From Leguminivora glycinivorella (Eukaryota; Arthropoda; Insecta; Lepidoptera; Tortricidae): 64,000 bases of DNA. The notes below the pieces were generated by a model that saw nothing but the letters and a program-made list of their open reading frames with translations, did no database searches and was not told the DNA's origin. The stretch is taken from the NCBI RefSeq assembly GCF_023078275.1, contig NC_062998.1, positions 15,141,916 through 15,205,915 of the forward strand. Reading direction: 5' to 3'. This document shows positions 42,236 through 56,600 of the stretch, piece by piece (the stretch's first letter is position 1; the number at the start of each line of letters is the position of its first letter). Made by a program: the position numbers and the translations under genes.

Positions 42236-45200
42236 TTTTAAGTGTAATGAAAACTACGTGGCACTAAACTTCATAGTTTATGGTTTATTGTAAATGCTCC
42301 ATATGCTCTGAACAAGATAACACATCCTAAGCAAAGCAATTAAACAGTTACATAATAATTAATCGGCCCAACCGATCTTTATCAGCCACGACTTGAAGGC
42401 ATCTACAGTGTAGAAGATGTAGGGTAATGAATGGGGCCTGTAATGTAAGTAACTGTTGTTTATCAACGATATCGTCCGCTTGTAGTGTCCGGCGAATGAG
42501 AGCGCGGCATAATCCGCAGCATCCTTTGTAATAACACATTATCAATCCATCCGTCCGATGACCTCAGGTGAAATTTGTATTCAATTTCAATCGATCTGAC
42601 TACCTTTCAAAAGCGACCCAGTTTTATGCTTTTATTCGCACCATGAAGCTTATTTGTGTCATTGTGTCTCCACAAAATGAATAAAGGAACCCACAATTGA
42701 GTTTTTTGCCGCGACGAAAGTTTTGACATTTTACTAAATATGGCTACTGTTTGGTACCTAAAGGACGTTCTATTATTATTCACACTTGTACGGGTCGGGT
42801 CAATGTTGGACTCATTGCAATTTCTTTGGACTTAAGAGTGGATAAGAAATATAAATAAATACCTACTTATTAAGTTATTACTTATTAGAAAAAAAATGTC
42901 TAGTGATGGAAAGTATAGGTTATTATCCTCCCGTTAGCAATTACAGGGGTAAATCCTCGGACTAGATGCCTAAGCCCGGTTACCCATACAAACTTCGCTT
43001 CCTTCTCATTTTAAAAGAAATCTGTTGATATTTATCGCGCACCGAGGGTTTCCTACAAAAGTAACTTCTTTTGCTATTTATTTTAGATTTTATAATAGTG
43101 CGACTAGTGCGAGCGTGCCAAAATTACGAGTCGGAATAAACGCCTCGGACCCTACCTGCTGGCCTAATGCTGTGATAGTTGCGATATGCAGCCGCGAGCC
43201 GTCCACTGAAGTTTTGCGCCAGGACGGCTGGGGACAGTGGGGACTGGATGTGTGCTAACGCTACTGACGTATTCAATCAGACGACGAGCCCTGCAAGCTG
43301 TATGGCTATTTGACGTTAGTCCGTAACGTAATATAAGCGTCACGGGAAATGTATGAAAGTTTTGGTATTACCAAGTAACCGTTTTTGGGGGTTCTCTTTC
43401 CACACGAAAACGTCAGAATTTCATGGTGGAGGCTCTATTCAGTAGTTATGTGAGACTTGAGGTATATTTAAATTTTAGGTGTACTCAATCAAAATTTTAG
43501 ATCCATACCTAGCATATTTTTGACAGAATCATTAACATCAAGTCTAAATTCTCGACTGGTTCTCGTAATATTGTGTGATGGGATTCTAATACTATACGGG
43601 GTGTCCCATACTATGAGATGAACTTTTACTATTAAATTTTAAAAGTTAGTAATGCTAACTGCATTAAAAGGTAATTTAAATAGTGCTTGTTTCATCTCGG
43701 ATTCGATCCCACTTCACCACCATTCGGAGATAATTATTAAAGAGCTAGGCCTCCTCGCATGATCGGCTAGCTAAAGGCTTGCGATATCAAAATCAAATCT
43801 GGAATGTATCTACTTAACTATCTAATGACAAATATAAAAAATGGTATACGGTAGAGTTTCTTTATATACCTACATAGTAAATTGGTACTTATTTTGTTAT
43901 GTCATAATACTGTGCGAAACACCTTAAATAATAAATATAATAATAGGCGTAATTCAACAGTTCACACATTTTATTATGTTATAAAACGACTTGTAGGTAC
44001 GAGTATGACAACTATTATGTTATGAATAATACATAATTCTAGGTCAATTCAAAACATGTGACATATATGATTGCGCTTTGAATTGCATTGACTTTGAAAC
44101 GTGACTTCTAAACTCGTCTCCCTAAAGACCAATGAGCACCCTACTCTTAGACGGCAATTTAAATGTCAGTAGGTAATGTTGATAGGAACTTTTATTAAAT
44201 AAGTAGAGCTTTAGTCTTGGTTGTCGTCTACGCCAAGCAATCAATTTTGTGGCAGTTACAGTTAGGCAGCCGTCCGCTCTAACTCGTAAAGTAATCGTTA
44301 AGATTATATCGCACAATAGAGATTAATTTGGACGTACTGAGTGGGCGGTGCAAAAACTTAAAGTTTTGTCCGGTTTCCTTTACCTGGTTGAATTGTCAGA
44401 AGTGGCTCTGCAAACGCATACCTACCAGTTTAACAACACTAACATAAAAGAGGATAGCGACTGGCCCTCATTCAGTCAGGCTGCGAGTCTCTCCACGAAC
44501 CGACGTAGCGCGCCGTTAGCGACAACACACTCACGAAATTCTGTTTAATTCTTCTAGTATTTTAATGTAGTGACCGTACACCAACTTCCATTCTGGTAAA
44601 CCGTAGTTAGGCAATCAGGCGACCGACGAGTTTCCAAAATACCTTTTGTGATTGCCGTAAGGATTTCACGGACGGTGAGTTCAGTTATTTTTATTTAAGC
44701 AATCGTCTTTAAACATATTCCCTCTACTAAAGACTACGTTATTAATAGTGGTTGTAAACAATATTTTTTTTGGTATATTCCCATTTGTGCCTCACCTACG
44801 TAACCGCCGCCATATATGATACATGAGATGAGGACAAGTGGGAACGGTTTTTATGTTATAATATGAAATTACGCAGTGCCTATTCCCATCTGTCCCGGCG
44901 GGGACAAATGGAAAAACACCATTTTTTGTGCCCCATTCCTGATGATTAACTGATGATGACTAACCGGTAGCTTTGTTATGATTATGTTATGGTATCACGC
45001 ATTGTAAAGTAACTAAATACCAGCAGCGCCTGTCTCAATTTACCGGACGCTATTTTCACATAAAACACGAGCTGCTATTGTTTTAACCTGGATTTACTGC
45101 ACATGAATTACCCGCCTGTTAGGTCAACTTGTGTAATACAAAAGTATATATGTGGATGTGTGTTACCGTTCGCTGCCACCGATCATCAACATCAGGCACG

Positions 45201-46428
45201 CTTTCTAATTTACTGTGAACAATATTTTTCTGAAACCAAAGATTTACTTACCATATACTATATTACTATACTATAAAACATAGGCGTCATATGTGACTTA
45301 GGTACTTGTAATGTTTTCTACGTAACCGAATATTTTTGGATACCTACTTAAACAAGCTTATAATTTAGTACTGATCTGATAACTGCGTCTGTATCTTGCA
45401 AACCACATTTAAGTTTTACTAACATATGATACTACCCTCAAAACAAACTAGGTATGCGTATATTTTGACAAATATTTCATTAGTAGGTATTAAAAACAGG
45501 GTATTTACTACGATTCCAATTTCGACTTATACTTACTAATCTGGCCTAGTACCTACTTTGTTTATTTTATGTACAGTTGCTCATAGAAGGCGCATATTAC
45601 ATATACCTAACAAATTTGAACCTACTTTAAGTAGATACTAGCGTAACTGGTGGTATAGAATATGTTTAGAGGGAGCGGTATCACCCTATTCATCGTATAG
45701 TTTGCCAAAATTATAGAAAAAGAATACATGTTTATCAACAAATGTAGAATATTAAATAAAATATCAGTAACCTGTTTTTATCATTTTAATATAGCGAGAA
45801 ATGCAAGTAAAATAAAATTGGATTCGATCGGACTCGCACACCTAGTTTGATTTAAAAACCCAAACTCAGCCGACACAACAACATAATAAATATTATCTAA
45901 CAGACACTACCCATGCGGGTTCAGCTACGTTGTGCGTTAAAAAAATACTAGTTTTATAAGTCGTGGCTATGCTATGTTTATCTTTGCACATACATATCTA
46001 TTATAAATCGTTATGTTGCCTTAATGAAAGGATCTTGACTGATCTGGATTAAGAGGCCTAGAGCACCCAAAATGAATCAGTCCCCCTTCTTCATCTTAAA
46101 ACATTGCTTTGGTGGCCTAGCGCCACAAGGCCAGAGTCTAGTGCTTCACCTAAATATTATTCAGTTCTCATACAAAAGAAAACAACAATAGCATTTTATT
46201 AAATAATTACTACTATAACTGAATAAATTTGCGCATTGATATAGTTACTTTACATTCGAATAGTAGTTGGCGCTAAATCAGGTAATAGAAAACATTATTT
46301 TAATAGAAGTCACGCAACCTAACTTAATGTTATATTGATTAAAATAAAATTGTTTTCTTTTGTAAGGAAAACGAACGGCGAACGAAGCACTTTTTCTGAA
46401 TTAGAAATTATTTTGCTACTAGCTTTTG
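42236..46428. other. Gene-poor intergenic DNA
   Basis: No splice-consistent coding exon recognised. 43025-43258 is an open, more GC-rich stretch (77 codons) of unknown origin. 44776-44925 holds four copies of a TTCCCAYTTGTCC-type word in alternating orientation. The rest shows nothing I can name. Confidence 0.4.
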
Positions 46429-46597
46429 CCCGCGGCTTCGCTCGCGTTAGAAAGAGACAAAAAGTAGCCTATGTCATTCTCCATCCCTTCAACTATCTCC
46501 ACTTACAAAATCATGTCAATTCGTAGCTCCGTTTTGACGTGAAAGACGGACAAACAAACAGACACACACACTTTCCCATTTATAATATTAGTATGGA
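46429..46597 (-). mobile_element. Helitron-like element, copy 3 (minus, 169 bp)
   Basis: Reverse complement starts TCCATACTAATATTATAAAT and ends CTAG|T. Flanking bases A and T fit Helitron insertion. Confidence 0.8.
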
Positions 46598-49500
46598 TAG
46601 CCAAATGAAAAGTTTATTTATATTAAAAAAATATAATAATTTCGAGTCCTTGGCCGTTCTCGTTACTCAATTAGATGATATCGATATCGCCTCGATTTAA
46701 AGCCCATTTTTCACTAAGTACCTGCCCAAGTAAAGTCCCGAATGCCATAATATATAGTCATCTTTAGAATTGTTTAATAAGTTTAACCTGGTGAAATACC
46801 TTACAAGAGCGTTTTCACATTATCGGATCGGATAACGTGAAAACGCACTGTTCTGTCTGGCTGATAATTAAATTGTTTGGTAACTAAATCAGGCTCCTAT
46901 AGCATAATGAAATTAACCGTGGTACATCCTTTTTCTTTTGTTTTTCGTATTCATAATTTAACTGATTGGCATTTATTCTTTTGTTTCTACCGTCTCCTCT
47001 TTAGTGGATTTGTCTCTAAGCCCGATCTTTTTATTCAAGTAAGAATCATCAAATTATATCGTGCAACGATTTTCTATAAAGGAACATAGATGACAGGCAC
47101 TGATAAACACATCATACGGTAGGGGTCAATTCTCCATACAAACGCTCTCGACTATTTCCTCCCTGGTTTTTGAAGATAGAGCAATGATTTTTTCAACACA
47201 GATTGTTATTATTTTTATCTGTGTCGGTCCGTTTTGATTTTTTTGATATTCTGCTTTTTAAAGACTCTAGAGCTAATCAAAATTTTCCAAAAACGGCCTT
47301 TTTCATTGTGGCGCAAAAAAAGGTATGATACTCAAGATTGGTAACAATTAACCAAAAAAGCTAAACGGTCCGACATAGATAAGATTATTTCATTGTTATT
47401 CAGATTCTCAAATTTCGTTCCGATTGATTAAGTTTTGAAGGAGGAGAGAGTCGAGAGCGGAACCTCGGTTTTAAAGATAGATTGAAATATCTTTTGACTG
47501 AGTTGTTCTTAATGGACAATTTTTTTTCGATAAATCTAGTTAATAACACTTGAATATTTAACTAAAATTCCCAAGTTGAAAGGGGGGCTCTTTTCCATTT
47601 TAGCATTTTCGCTACCGTATCCTCTTAAGTAGGTTCAGTCAAATGCAAAAATATGTATCGAATAAATCGTGTCTTAAATATAGCACTACGCTCTTATTAC
47701 ACCGGACTAAGATGCTATGGGACATATTTTTGAGTAAGATGTGTACACCCATATTTTTACACTTGACTGTACCACATTGATCACTTGTTGACTTCGGGTT
47801 AAAAATAAATTTGCGCTGACGAATATATCACAAATTAGGTACATACGTTAATTGATATCCCAAATAATTTTATAGTTTTTTTATATTTACATAATTAATT
47901 ATCTATTATATGTATTTAAATAACTAATTTAGTAATGTAGATAAATTAATCTCCCTGCAGTTATACCTACTTGTAACGTATACTCCGGGTTTTTTTGTTT
48001 TCCGTTAAATTCGACACGTTGTTATGTTCATTATCAGGAACTATCCTGTATATCACTTTTAGTTAAATTCGGAGTTTTTTTTTATCGTTTTCATACATAA
48101 TAAATGAATTAATCAGTGTGAGAGACCCTTAAGGATAACATTCAAGTTAGTGTCAAGTGATTGACGACACATATCAAAACTAATAATATTAGGGAGTGGT
48201 AAAGGCAGACACGTGTTCAGTAATAATTTTTATTTTTTTAATAACTCTGTAATTAAGACGCTAGTTTTTTAGAGAATTTATTTAATCTTCCCTTAAAGTT
48301 ATCGGAATTCAATAAAAATAGGGTATATAAATGGTGCATTTTGTTTTGGTTCCCTCTATTTACTGCTGTAGAGTGGTGTTTAATTGATATTCAGTTAACG
48401 CAGCGCTGTCCGTGGAGGATCTTATGCAAACGTTACGTGTGTGTGGCCTCATTGTATCTTGAAAAACCATCCGCCTTGACAGAATTCGTCACCCTCGAAT
48501 AGAAATAATATATATTTACATAAAATCCCGCAATATATTTGAAACGGTAAGGGACAACACGTAAGGCAATTTAATGCTAATAATCATTCTTGGAAAATCC
48601 TCTGACCTTTGGAAAATTGTCGGTAATGTAGTCTGTAAGATTATTGTGACCGATATGAGGTACTTCATTGTGATGTCATGATTTGGCTTTACGATGCTAG
48701 CCAATGTTAATTACAGTAGCGAATTATTTTCAAGGTTTTTTGCATTTTTTACACGGTACAGTTAAAGCTAATAAGCGGTGATTCTTTTGAATAGTGTTTC
48801 TTAGAATAACACTGACACTGTTTACGGTCCGGTATTGTGTAATATATGTGCCGTTGAGGCGGTGACGCGACGGACTTTCTCTGCGAGAGTCGGCTCGGCT
48901 CACTGACGAGGGAAATCCTTGGCTCATGAACAGTATTGTTCGACTGTATATCTCACCGAGAGCGGGATTTCCTCTGACGTACTACTGACCTTATCTCGGA
49001 AACCAGTATCGGTGATGTCCATATAGATCTTGTATATGAACTTGGTATGCTGTAATATAGGTTGGATAAATTAATTAGGTATTTCAAATACATCGTGTGA
49101 AACATAAACTAGCAAAACTTAAGATCTAGGTAGGTATTTAGTTACTATAGATACGTTTTCCTATGGTTGTTTTTCGGAGCCCATTGACGGATACAGGTAA
49201 ATCTAAATAGGTATTATAAATGTATAATATCGTCATTACCTTGCAACCGGCTTTTCATAATCAGATATCAGGTGATTAGGCATATTTATATATAATTGTT
49301 ACTTACCTTACCTACACAGTTCCGTTCCGTGGTAGTGCCGTACTTATAGGTATTATTAGTAAGTATTTGTAAACAACGCTGGAAGTACTCTCAAAAATGT
49401 GAAGTTCTTCAATATCAGGTAGTACCTACATGGTTCTGATAAATAACTATAATCAATGCAAATGTGTATAGATACAGGTGCGCGGCGGGCGGAGCAGAGC

Positions 49501-50682
49501 ACCCCCCCGCTGCGAGGCTCTCGGTGCTGCGCCGGCGCCGGCGGCGCTCGTCTCGCAGAGAAAGCGTAGTGAAAACCACTCATCTCTGCCTCTCGAATGT
49601 CATTGTCCATCGGACCTGCTAGGCGTTAGCATAAGTTGCATCCTCGCGCGCGACATCATATGTACATATTTTGTTTGCACGTCTTCAAGTGCATGTAGAC
49701 TCGCGCTCGAGAACGCAACTGCACTATTTGGGTGCGTAGCCAAGATGGAAATCTTTTATATCTATGACGAACGATATTAGTGCAATGAACTACAGTATGG
49801 GGTTCTTGAGTCCTTGTTGGTCCTTGAGTTGCAGGCGTCCATAGATTACGGTGACCGCTTTCCATCAAGCGGGCCGTATACCTGTTTGCCACCGACGTGG
49901 TATAAAAAAAATTGGCGTTTCGGTTGCTATGTATGTAGGCAAATCAAATTAAATAAAATGTTTTATTCCAAAATAAGTTCTAATTCAATTCCAAAGAGTT
50001 TGGCATCTTGGCCAAGCACCCTGAACAGAGTACAAAAAGCGTACATAAATAAAGAAGAACAACACGTATCAGCCTCCTCCTCCTTAACTTCTCACTAACG
50101 TCTTCGAAATATATTAAATATCTACGTACTCACTGTAACGCATATTCTTGCCTCAAGAGGCATGATATTATTGATATTTGATGCCGACTTTGCTTAGCCA
50201 AATTATTATAGGTGTTAAAATGGGTGACGTAATAATATCTGTATCTAGTAATATGTAGAGATAACAATATTAGGTTAGGTATATAATTAAGCAATCAGCA
50301 ACTACCCACGTGCAAAGAGCATTTGTCACTCACAAATGAGTCAAAAGTAGGCACAGTAATTTCGTTTTGCTCATATGTATATTTCATACATGGTGATTCA
50401 GGATATGTGACCATGTGATCAGAAATACGATCATGTCAGAAAGCTGCTATTTTTAATTTGAAAACAATTATGCATAGCCACAAATGATAGTCTTATGTTG
50501 GAATAAGGGAATAACTTTGAGACTATAGGTACTTTCTTTCGTCATATTCATACCTAATACATATAGGTACCTAATGGCTAATACAGCACCTCGAAGCTTT
50601 TGTGTAGGTGTAGAAATCCCAAAGTAGGTAGATGTTGTCTATTACTTACACTAAAATTATTATCAATTGTTTCAGATCCAAC
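46598..50682. other. Intergenic upstream of the serpin
   Basis: No gene found. 47112-47631 may be a diverged element bounded by ATACGGTAG at both ends in inverted orientation. A TATATAAA at 48323-48330 is the best TATA-like word, but no start site can be tied to the serpin. 49480-49760 is a GC-rich patch of unknown role. A 5' UTR intron acceptor (TTTCAG at 50670-50675) lies 7 bp before the serpin ATG, so the promoter is further upstream. Confidence 0.4.
49823..49906 (+). repeat. Dispersed repeat family C, 3' fragment
   Basis: GGCGTCCATAGATTACGGTG, TTCCATCAAGCGGGCCGTAT and TTGCCACCGACGTGG, followed by an A-run: the 3' end of family C. Confidence 0.7.
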
Positions 50683-53600
50683 ATGTTAAAATTAGTAGCC
50701 CTCGGGTTGCTCTTAGTTTCTACGGTGACTGGCCAATGCTTCTACAAAGATGATTCTTCGAAGAAACTGGACCCTGAAGCCCGCACGTCTCTCTATAAGG
50801 GCCAATTGGAGTTTACCCTAAATCTATTTAATGCCATTAATGACGAAAATCCCACCGACAACATATTCTTTTCACCATTCTCAGTGTACCACTCTTTACT
50901 GCTAGCTTACTTTTCTTCTGGGGGACAGACGGAAGAATCTCTGAGAGAGTCGTTGCAGATAGCGAAATCTTTGGTAAGAATACCATTAACTTACTCTTAC
51001 TCGTTTCACCTAATATCGCTATAACTAAATAAATATCATCTTCAACTCCGATAGCATCTGTAATTAGTAATTAGTTATCTGTCTTTAAATCGCATCTCTG
51101 ATTACTACAGGAAGATGCCTAAATGTAGTCTGCCACTTTTACCTACTCAGTTACTTATAGTTATTTGTTATACAAGGGGGCAAAGTTGTATTTTAACGCC
51201 GAGTGTGGAATTGAAAAACGAGCAAGTGAAAGGATTCTATAGTTGAACCACGAGCGAAGCGAGTGGTTCGAGAATAGAATCCTGAACTTGCGAGTTTTTT
51301 AACACACGAGAAGTAAAATACATTTGCACCCGAGTGTAACACAAAACTTTTCCCCTCACTATAGCGAGGAAACTACAACGCAAAAAATGCGTTTATCACT
51401 GCTTCCAGTAGTTCCACAGGTGGTAAATCATCTTTATTACTAGATTCACCTACTTTTATCAATTTTAAAGCAGTTAATTTGACTTTACTCAAGGTCAAAT
51501 TACTTTACCCACTAGTGGATAAAATGCGTTTTTACCCGCTGGTATTAAAGGACAAAACACGTGTTTCCGAGCTAGTGAGGGGAAAAATATATTATGCAAT
51601 GTGCGACAAAGTTCTATAATCGATAAAGAATTGTTGCTCGATAAGGTATTACATAGGTAGACTACGTAAACTAATAATATCCTTGATTGTTCTAGGATAA
51701 AATCAATTTGATATCAGCATATAAGGCAGACCGGCGGTCCCGAGCGACGAACAATAACAGCGAGAGCTATGAGTTCAACAGCGCCAACAAAATGTTCGTG
51801 GACGAGACGCTCGACGTCAGACAGTGCTTACTCGACGTATTTGAGGAAGAACTAGAAAGACTTGTAAGTAAATGTGTCTAAAGAGTAACCAGCAGTTATC
51901 TGAACTGGATGTCATTTCAGTTTGGACTTTCCTATGAAGTAACGTTTTATGTTTTAATTAGCTAGGTAACCAAAGCATACTTAATCGAAATTGTTACAGC
52001 TATAAACATTCCCCACAAGTGCGACGCAATTATGCATGGTTTTTCGCAATAGTTGTGTACGATCTCTGAGGCGATTGCCGACGTAAATAATTGTATCGGT
52101 TATAATTTTCAGAATTTCCACGAGACGCCCTCGGAGTCGCGCGAGCACATCAACAAGTGGGTGGCGACGGCGACGAAGAACCACATCCAGCAGCTAATAC
52201 CCGAGGACGGCATCACGCACACCACGAAGCTGGTGCTCGCCAACGCCGCCTACTTCAAAGGCGTCTGGGCCTCCAAGTTCCCCGCGGAGAGAACAAAGAA
52301 AGAGGCTTTCTTTGTTTCCGAAACACGCCAAACGCTGGTACCGTTTATGAAGCAGAAAGGCACTTTCCATTTCAGTAAGTATTGTGCTTTTGAATTGTTT
52401 GTGGTTTTCTTAAGAATCCAAAATTACACTGTTCCTTTATAACTTAGGTGTATACATATTTTTTACGTAGGTGATTATTGAATAATGTATACTTATTAAT
52501 TTGCTAGTGGTGAGCGAAGATCTCGGCGCGCAGATTCTGGAGCTGCCGTACAAAGGCAACGACATCAGCATGTACATCCTTCTGCCACCCTACTCCATGA
52601 AGGAAGGTCAGTATTTCAGCTGCTACTAATAAGTCTTTTTAAATTAAATTACCCAAACTCTGTACTCTGTGTCACGCGTAGGTAGTCGTTGTATTTTTTA
52701 AGGAATGAAAAATAAATAACACATACGATACGGCATGTTCTTCATCACTGGATGTTTAAAAATGTTAGGCTCTGCTATTTTCTACTTAAGGAGGCACTAA
52801 ACGTATGACAATGGAATATTATGATGGAGACAGGAGGTGGCCATGAGAACTCTATGATAAAATAACGCTATTAACTAATTGTATTTTGGGTTGTTAGAAT
52901 TGTCTCTATTACTGTTGGTTACTTGTGGAAACAAAAGTACTAGCAATGGTGCCCGGCCCAAAGGCCTTACGCATTCGGTGACTCTTCTTTTTTCAGTCTC
53001 TAACAGCTTATACAAAAAATATCCATATAAGTATGCATTTATTATATTTAATATTATAAATGGGAAAGTGTGTGTGTCTGTGTGTTGACCGTCTTTTACA
53101 GCAAGACGGAGCGACGAATTGACGTGATTCTTTTAGTGGAGATAGTTGAAGGAATGGAGCGCGACATAGGCTACTTTTTGTCTCTTTATAATCCCCCACT
53201 TCCCGAAAATGGGGGAGAGGGGGGAGGGGTACATATGTTGCATTCCGCGAATTTAACGCGGGCGAGGCCGCAGTCAAAAGCTAGCATTTTTATATATCAA
53301 AAACTTATTTCTAAGAGTATAGGACTGATGCTTTGTACTAGCTTAACTAGTCAAGCCACTGTACTTTTTGTGTTACCTGAGTGTTACGACATATGGCGGT
53401 TGAAGTAACAAGAGGAGTGGATTTGTTGCAGGCGTGAAGAACATCATAGCCAACCTGACGCCCGAGCGGCTGGCCGCCGTGGTGGAGGAAAGCTACATGG
53501 GCCGCGAGGTCATCGTCGAGATTCCCAAGTTCTCCATAGAGAAGAGCCTTCCTTTGAAACCTGTAAGTATTGATCAAGATCATTTAGTCAGCACTGATCA

Positions 53601-56600
53601 CGATCAGTGCAGTTTTAGGTTAAAGAAAGTATCAAATTGACACCCACTGTTAGTTGTACTGTAGTCGAGAGAACTCCGTAAATTCCGTAAATGTAGACAA
53701 TATAAACACACCGTGCCGTCCCGTCCAATTCTAGCTCTACATATTACGGTAGTATGACTAGGTACCTATACCTATAGTATGTATAAGGTTAAGGTTAGGT
53801 ATAGCGGCGGCAAAAGATGGTATATATTTACTTTTATTTTTATTTCTTCTCATTTTTAATATAAACTTGCAGTTTTGTTTATGGCACTAACGGAAATCAG
53901 TCCCTAATTTCATTCACACTTACAATAGTATGCAACTTTGAAAGCTTAAAAACCGGGCTATCTTAGGCGCAAGTACCTTAGTTTTTATACATATATGATG
54001 TACCTATTCTTGAATCAGGATATTTTCTTTTAACTAGAGGTAAGATGCATTAGGGTAATTCCGAAAGTCGTCTAATTATGAAAGTCGCACAAAAATCACC
54101 ATTATTTCCATCACATGAAGATTCCCCTTTCGGAATTTCCCGAGCATTTCTGTCATGTCACTTGCATACGAATACTGGCAAATATTACGGTACTGGACAG
54201 TTGCAGACCCTATTTTATCAAGTATAAAATTATGACAGTAACTTCAATGTACATTTTCGAAATTTGTAAGTTCGTTAGAAAATATCCAAGTCTTTTTCCA
54301 AAAATAGCCGACCGTCCTCGACGGTATGAGAGTAGGCACAAACATAACCTGGCGCCACCGGAACGTTCAGAACTACACATACACAAAACAAGCCCAAAAA
54401 TGATGGCTATCAAAATATATAATAAACTTAGTGACGATATTAAAACTCAGACATCACACAAACAATTTAATAACGAATTGAAGAATTTATTAATAAGTAA
54501 GTGCTACTATAAACTTAATGATTTTTTGGATGAAAAGAATGATGATTATGAATGCTATTAGTTTTAGTTCAAATTTACACACGCCAATTTAATTAATATA
54601 ATTTTAATCTTATTTTATTTTCTTGCCCTCTTAATTGAATATTCTGTGACATATATCATAATTTTAATTCTTTTTTGACATACCTACCTTTATGTCCTAT
54701 TTCATTATTTCCTATTATATATCTACTTTTACATAATTACCTTGTTAAAATTCAATATTGTAATATTATAATCGATTCAATACCTAGCATAATTTGTGTG
54801 ATACTATACAGCACGACCACGGATGATTTTATTAATTCTGTTGAGGTACAAATTCACGAAAAAAAATGTACTTTTTTGTACCTACGGTTAAAAAAAATGT
54901 ACCTTTATGGTTTCGGAGTTTCGACATAGGGGCCGTGGTCGTGCTAGGTAGGTACTCCCTGGCACGACCACACTATATTTAATGAGTTTTTAAATTTCTG
55001 TGTAAAGTACATTTTTTTTCGTGAATTTGTACCACAACAGAAATTTAAAAAATCATTAAATATAGTGTGGTCGTGCCAGGGAGTACCTACCTAGCACGAC
55101 CACGGCCCCTATGTCGAAACTCCGAAACCATAAAGGTACATTTTTTTTATCGTAAGTACAAAAAAGTACATTTTTTTTCGTGAATTTGTACCGCAACAGA
55201 ATTAGTAAAATCATCCGTGGTCGTGCTGTATATAGTATCACACCATAATTTAGATTTAAGACTTGCTGTACCCTGTCAGGGTCCATGTGAAACCAATATA
55301 AATATGTAACACCTAGATGTAACCATGGATGCAATAAAGAAATTATGAAATTCGGAATTACCCTAATGCACCTTAGTACAGTTTTATATTAAATTTGTAC
55401 AATGAAATAGAATTCTTACGATATGTTTTATGTTTACAGATCTTGCAAACCGTGGGAGTCGGCGACTTGTTCAACAGCACATCCGACTTCACAACGCTCA
55501 CGGACGACCACGTCAGCTTCGACGACGCAGTCCACAAGGCCAAGATCCAAATCGACGAAGAAGGTACTAGCCATTAATATCATATGTAGGTACCGTTTTC
55601 AGCAACAGGTACCACATTGTCGCTTAAGCATAGGACGCTGTAACAGATACTTTGTATAACGAGACGAACAAATTTTGCCCTTATGTTAAGCGACAATGTA
55701 CCTTTTACATGAAAACGTTGCCTATTTCGGGCCATACGCTTCGCTGTCCTGGTAGACCCTTTAAGAGGGCTCGATGACTGATGTTCAATTGTGTTATAGA
55801 ATCTCGGACCGAATTGCTTATGATTTTTGTATCGAAAGGTAATGTTGTCTCACCATGGTGGTAACACTTACCTAGTGACTTAACGCACTTCAAAATACCT
55901 ACATAAGGACTGATTCGTAACGAATTAGACAAATTCGAAACTGTGTTAAAGTTACCGAAGCCGGCCGAATCAAAGTTTGGTTTTCTATAATGTGTTAAAA
56001 ATGTATTCAAAAATTATTATTTATTAGTAAATTCATCATTCTCCGTTTCTCGTTGCTCATGTCGTAAGTTTTGTTGTATGGCATGTAGTGTTTTTTGACA
56101 CATTCTTAGTTTTATTCCTATCAAGGACTACCTTTCTTTTAAATATTTTGGTTGCTCATCGTGGGTGTCATTTCAATGAACGAATTTCTTGGACACTACA
56201 TCCTATACCGGTTAATGGGTCAATAGGTCAATTTAACTTCGTTAAATCAAGTCTTTCGTCCCGATTTCGAGAGCACTGGATTTAGCAAGCTGCTGGCTTC
56301 ATAAATATTGTGGTATCCAGCTATTGTCAGAATAAAGTTGAAAGATAGTATTATTAAATAAAATCTGCGAACAGATTCTTTCAGCAATTTTTGCTGTAGA
56401 TTTCTCTATCGAAAAGTAACCAATGCCAGGTAACTAATACCGCATCAACTTAATTCCTGGTAAAGTAGATATTTGGAGACACGTCTACATTTTCATTGTT
56501 TCACAGAAAGAAATTGCCTTTCAGATATGGTATAATCTTGGTTGCCAGGTAGTATTGAAAATTATTTAAATGCAAGTTTCGTCAACAGAAATCAAGATTT

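Larger units (their letters stand above)
54041..55375. mobile_element. TIR element split by a LINE and a foldback (three-level nest)
   Basis: The 25-bp ends TAAGATGCATTAGGGTAATT... (54041) and its inverted partner ending CCCTAATGCACCTTA (55375) belong to one 141-bp MITE. Its inner part, up to TTTCTGTCAT at 54156, matches the solo copy at 60948-61078. It lies in serpin intron 5. Confidence 0.8.

Noticed and set aside
43025..43258. Possible small gene of 77 codons
   Set aside because: No family likeness and no splice or start context; left as an unexplained open stretch.
48323..48330. TATATAAA as the serpin promoter
   Set aside because: It is 2.3 kb upstream with no start-site or first-exon evidence.
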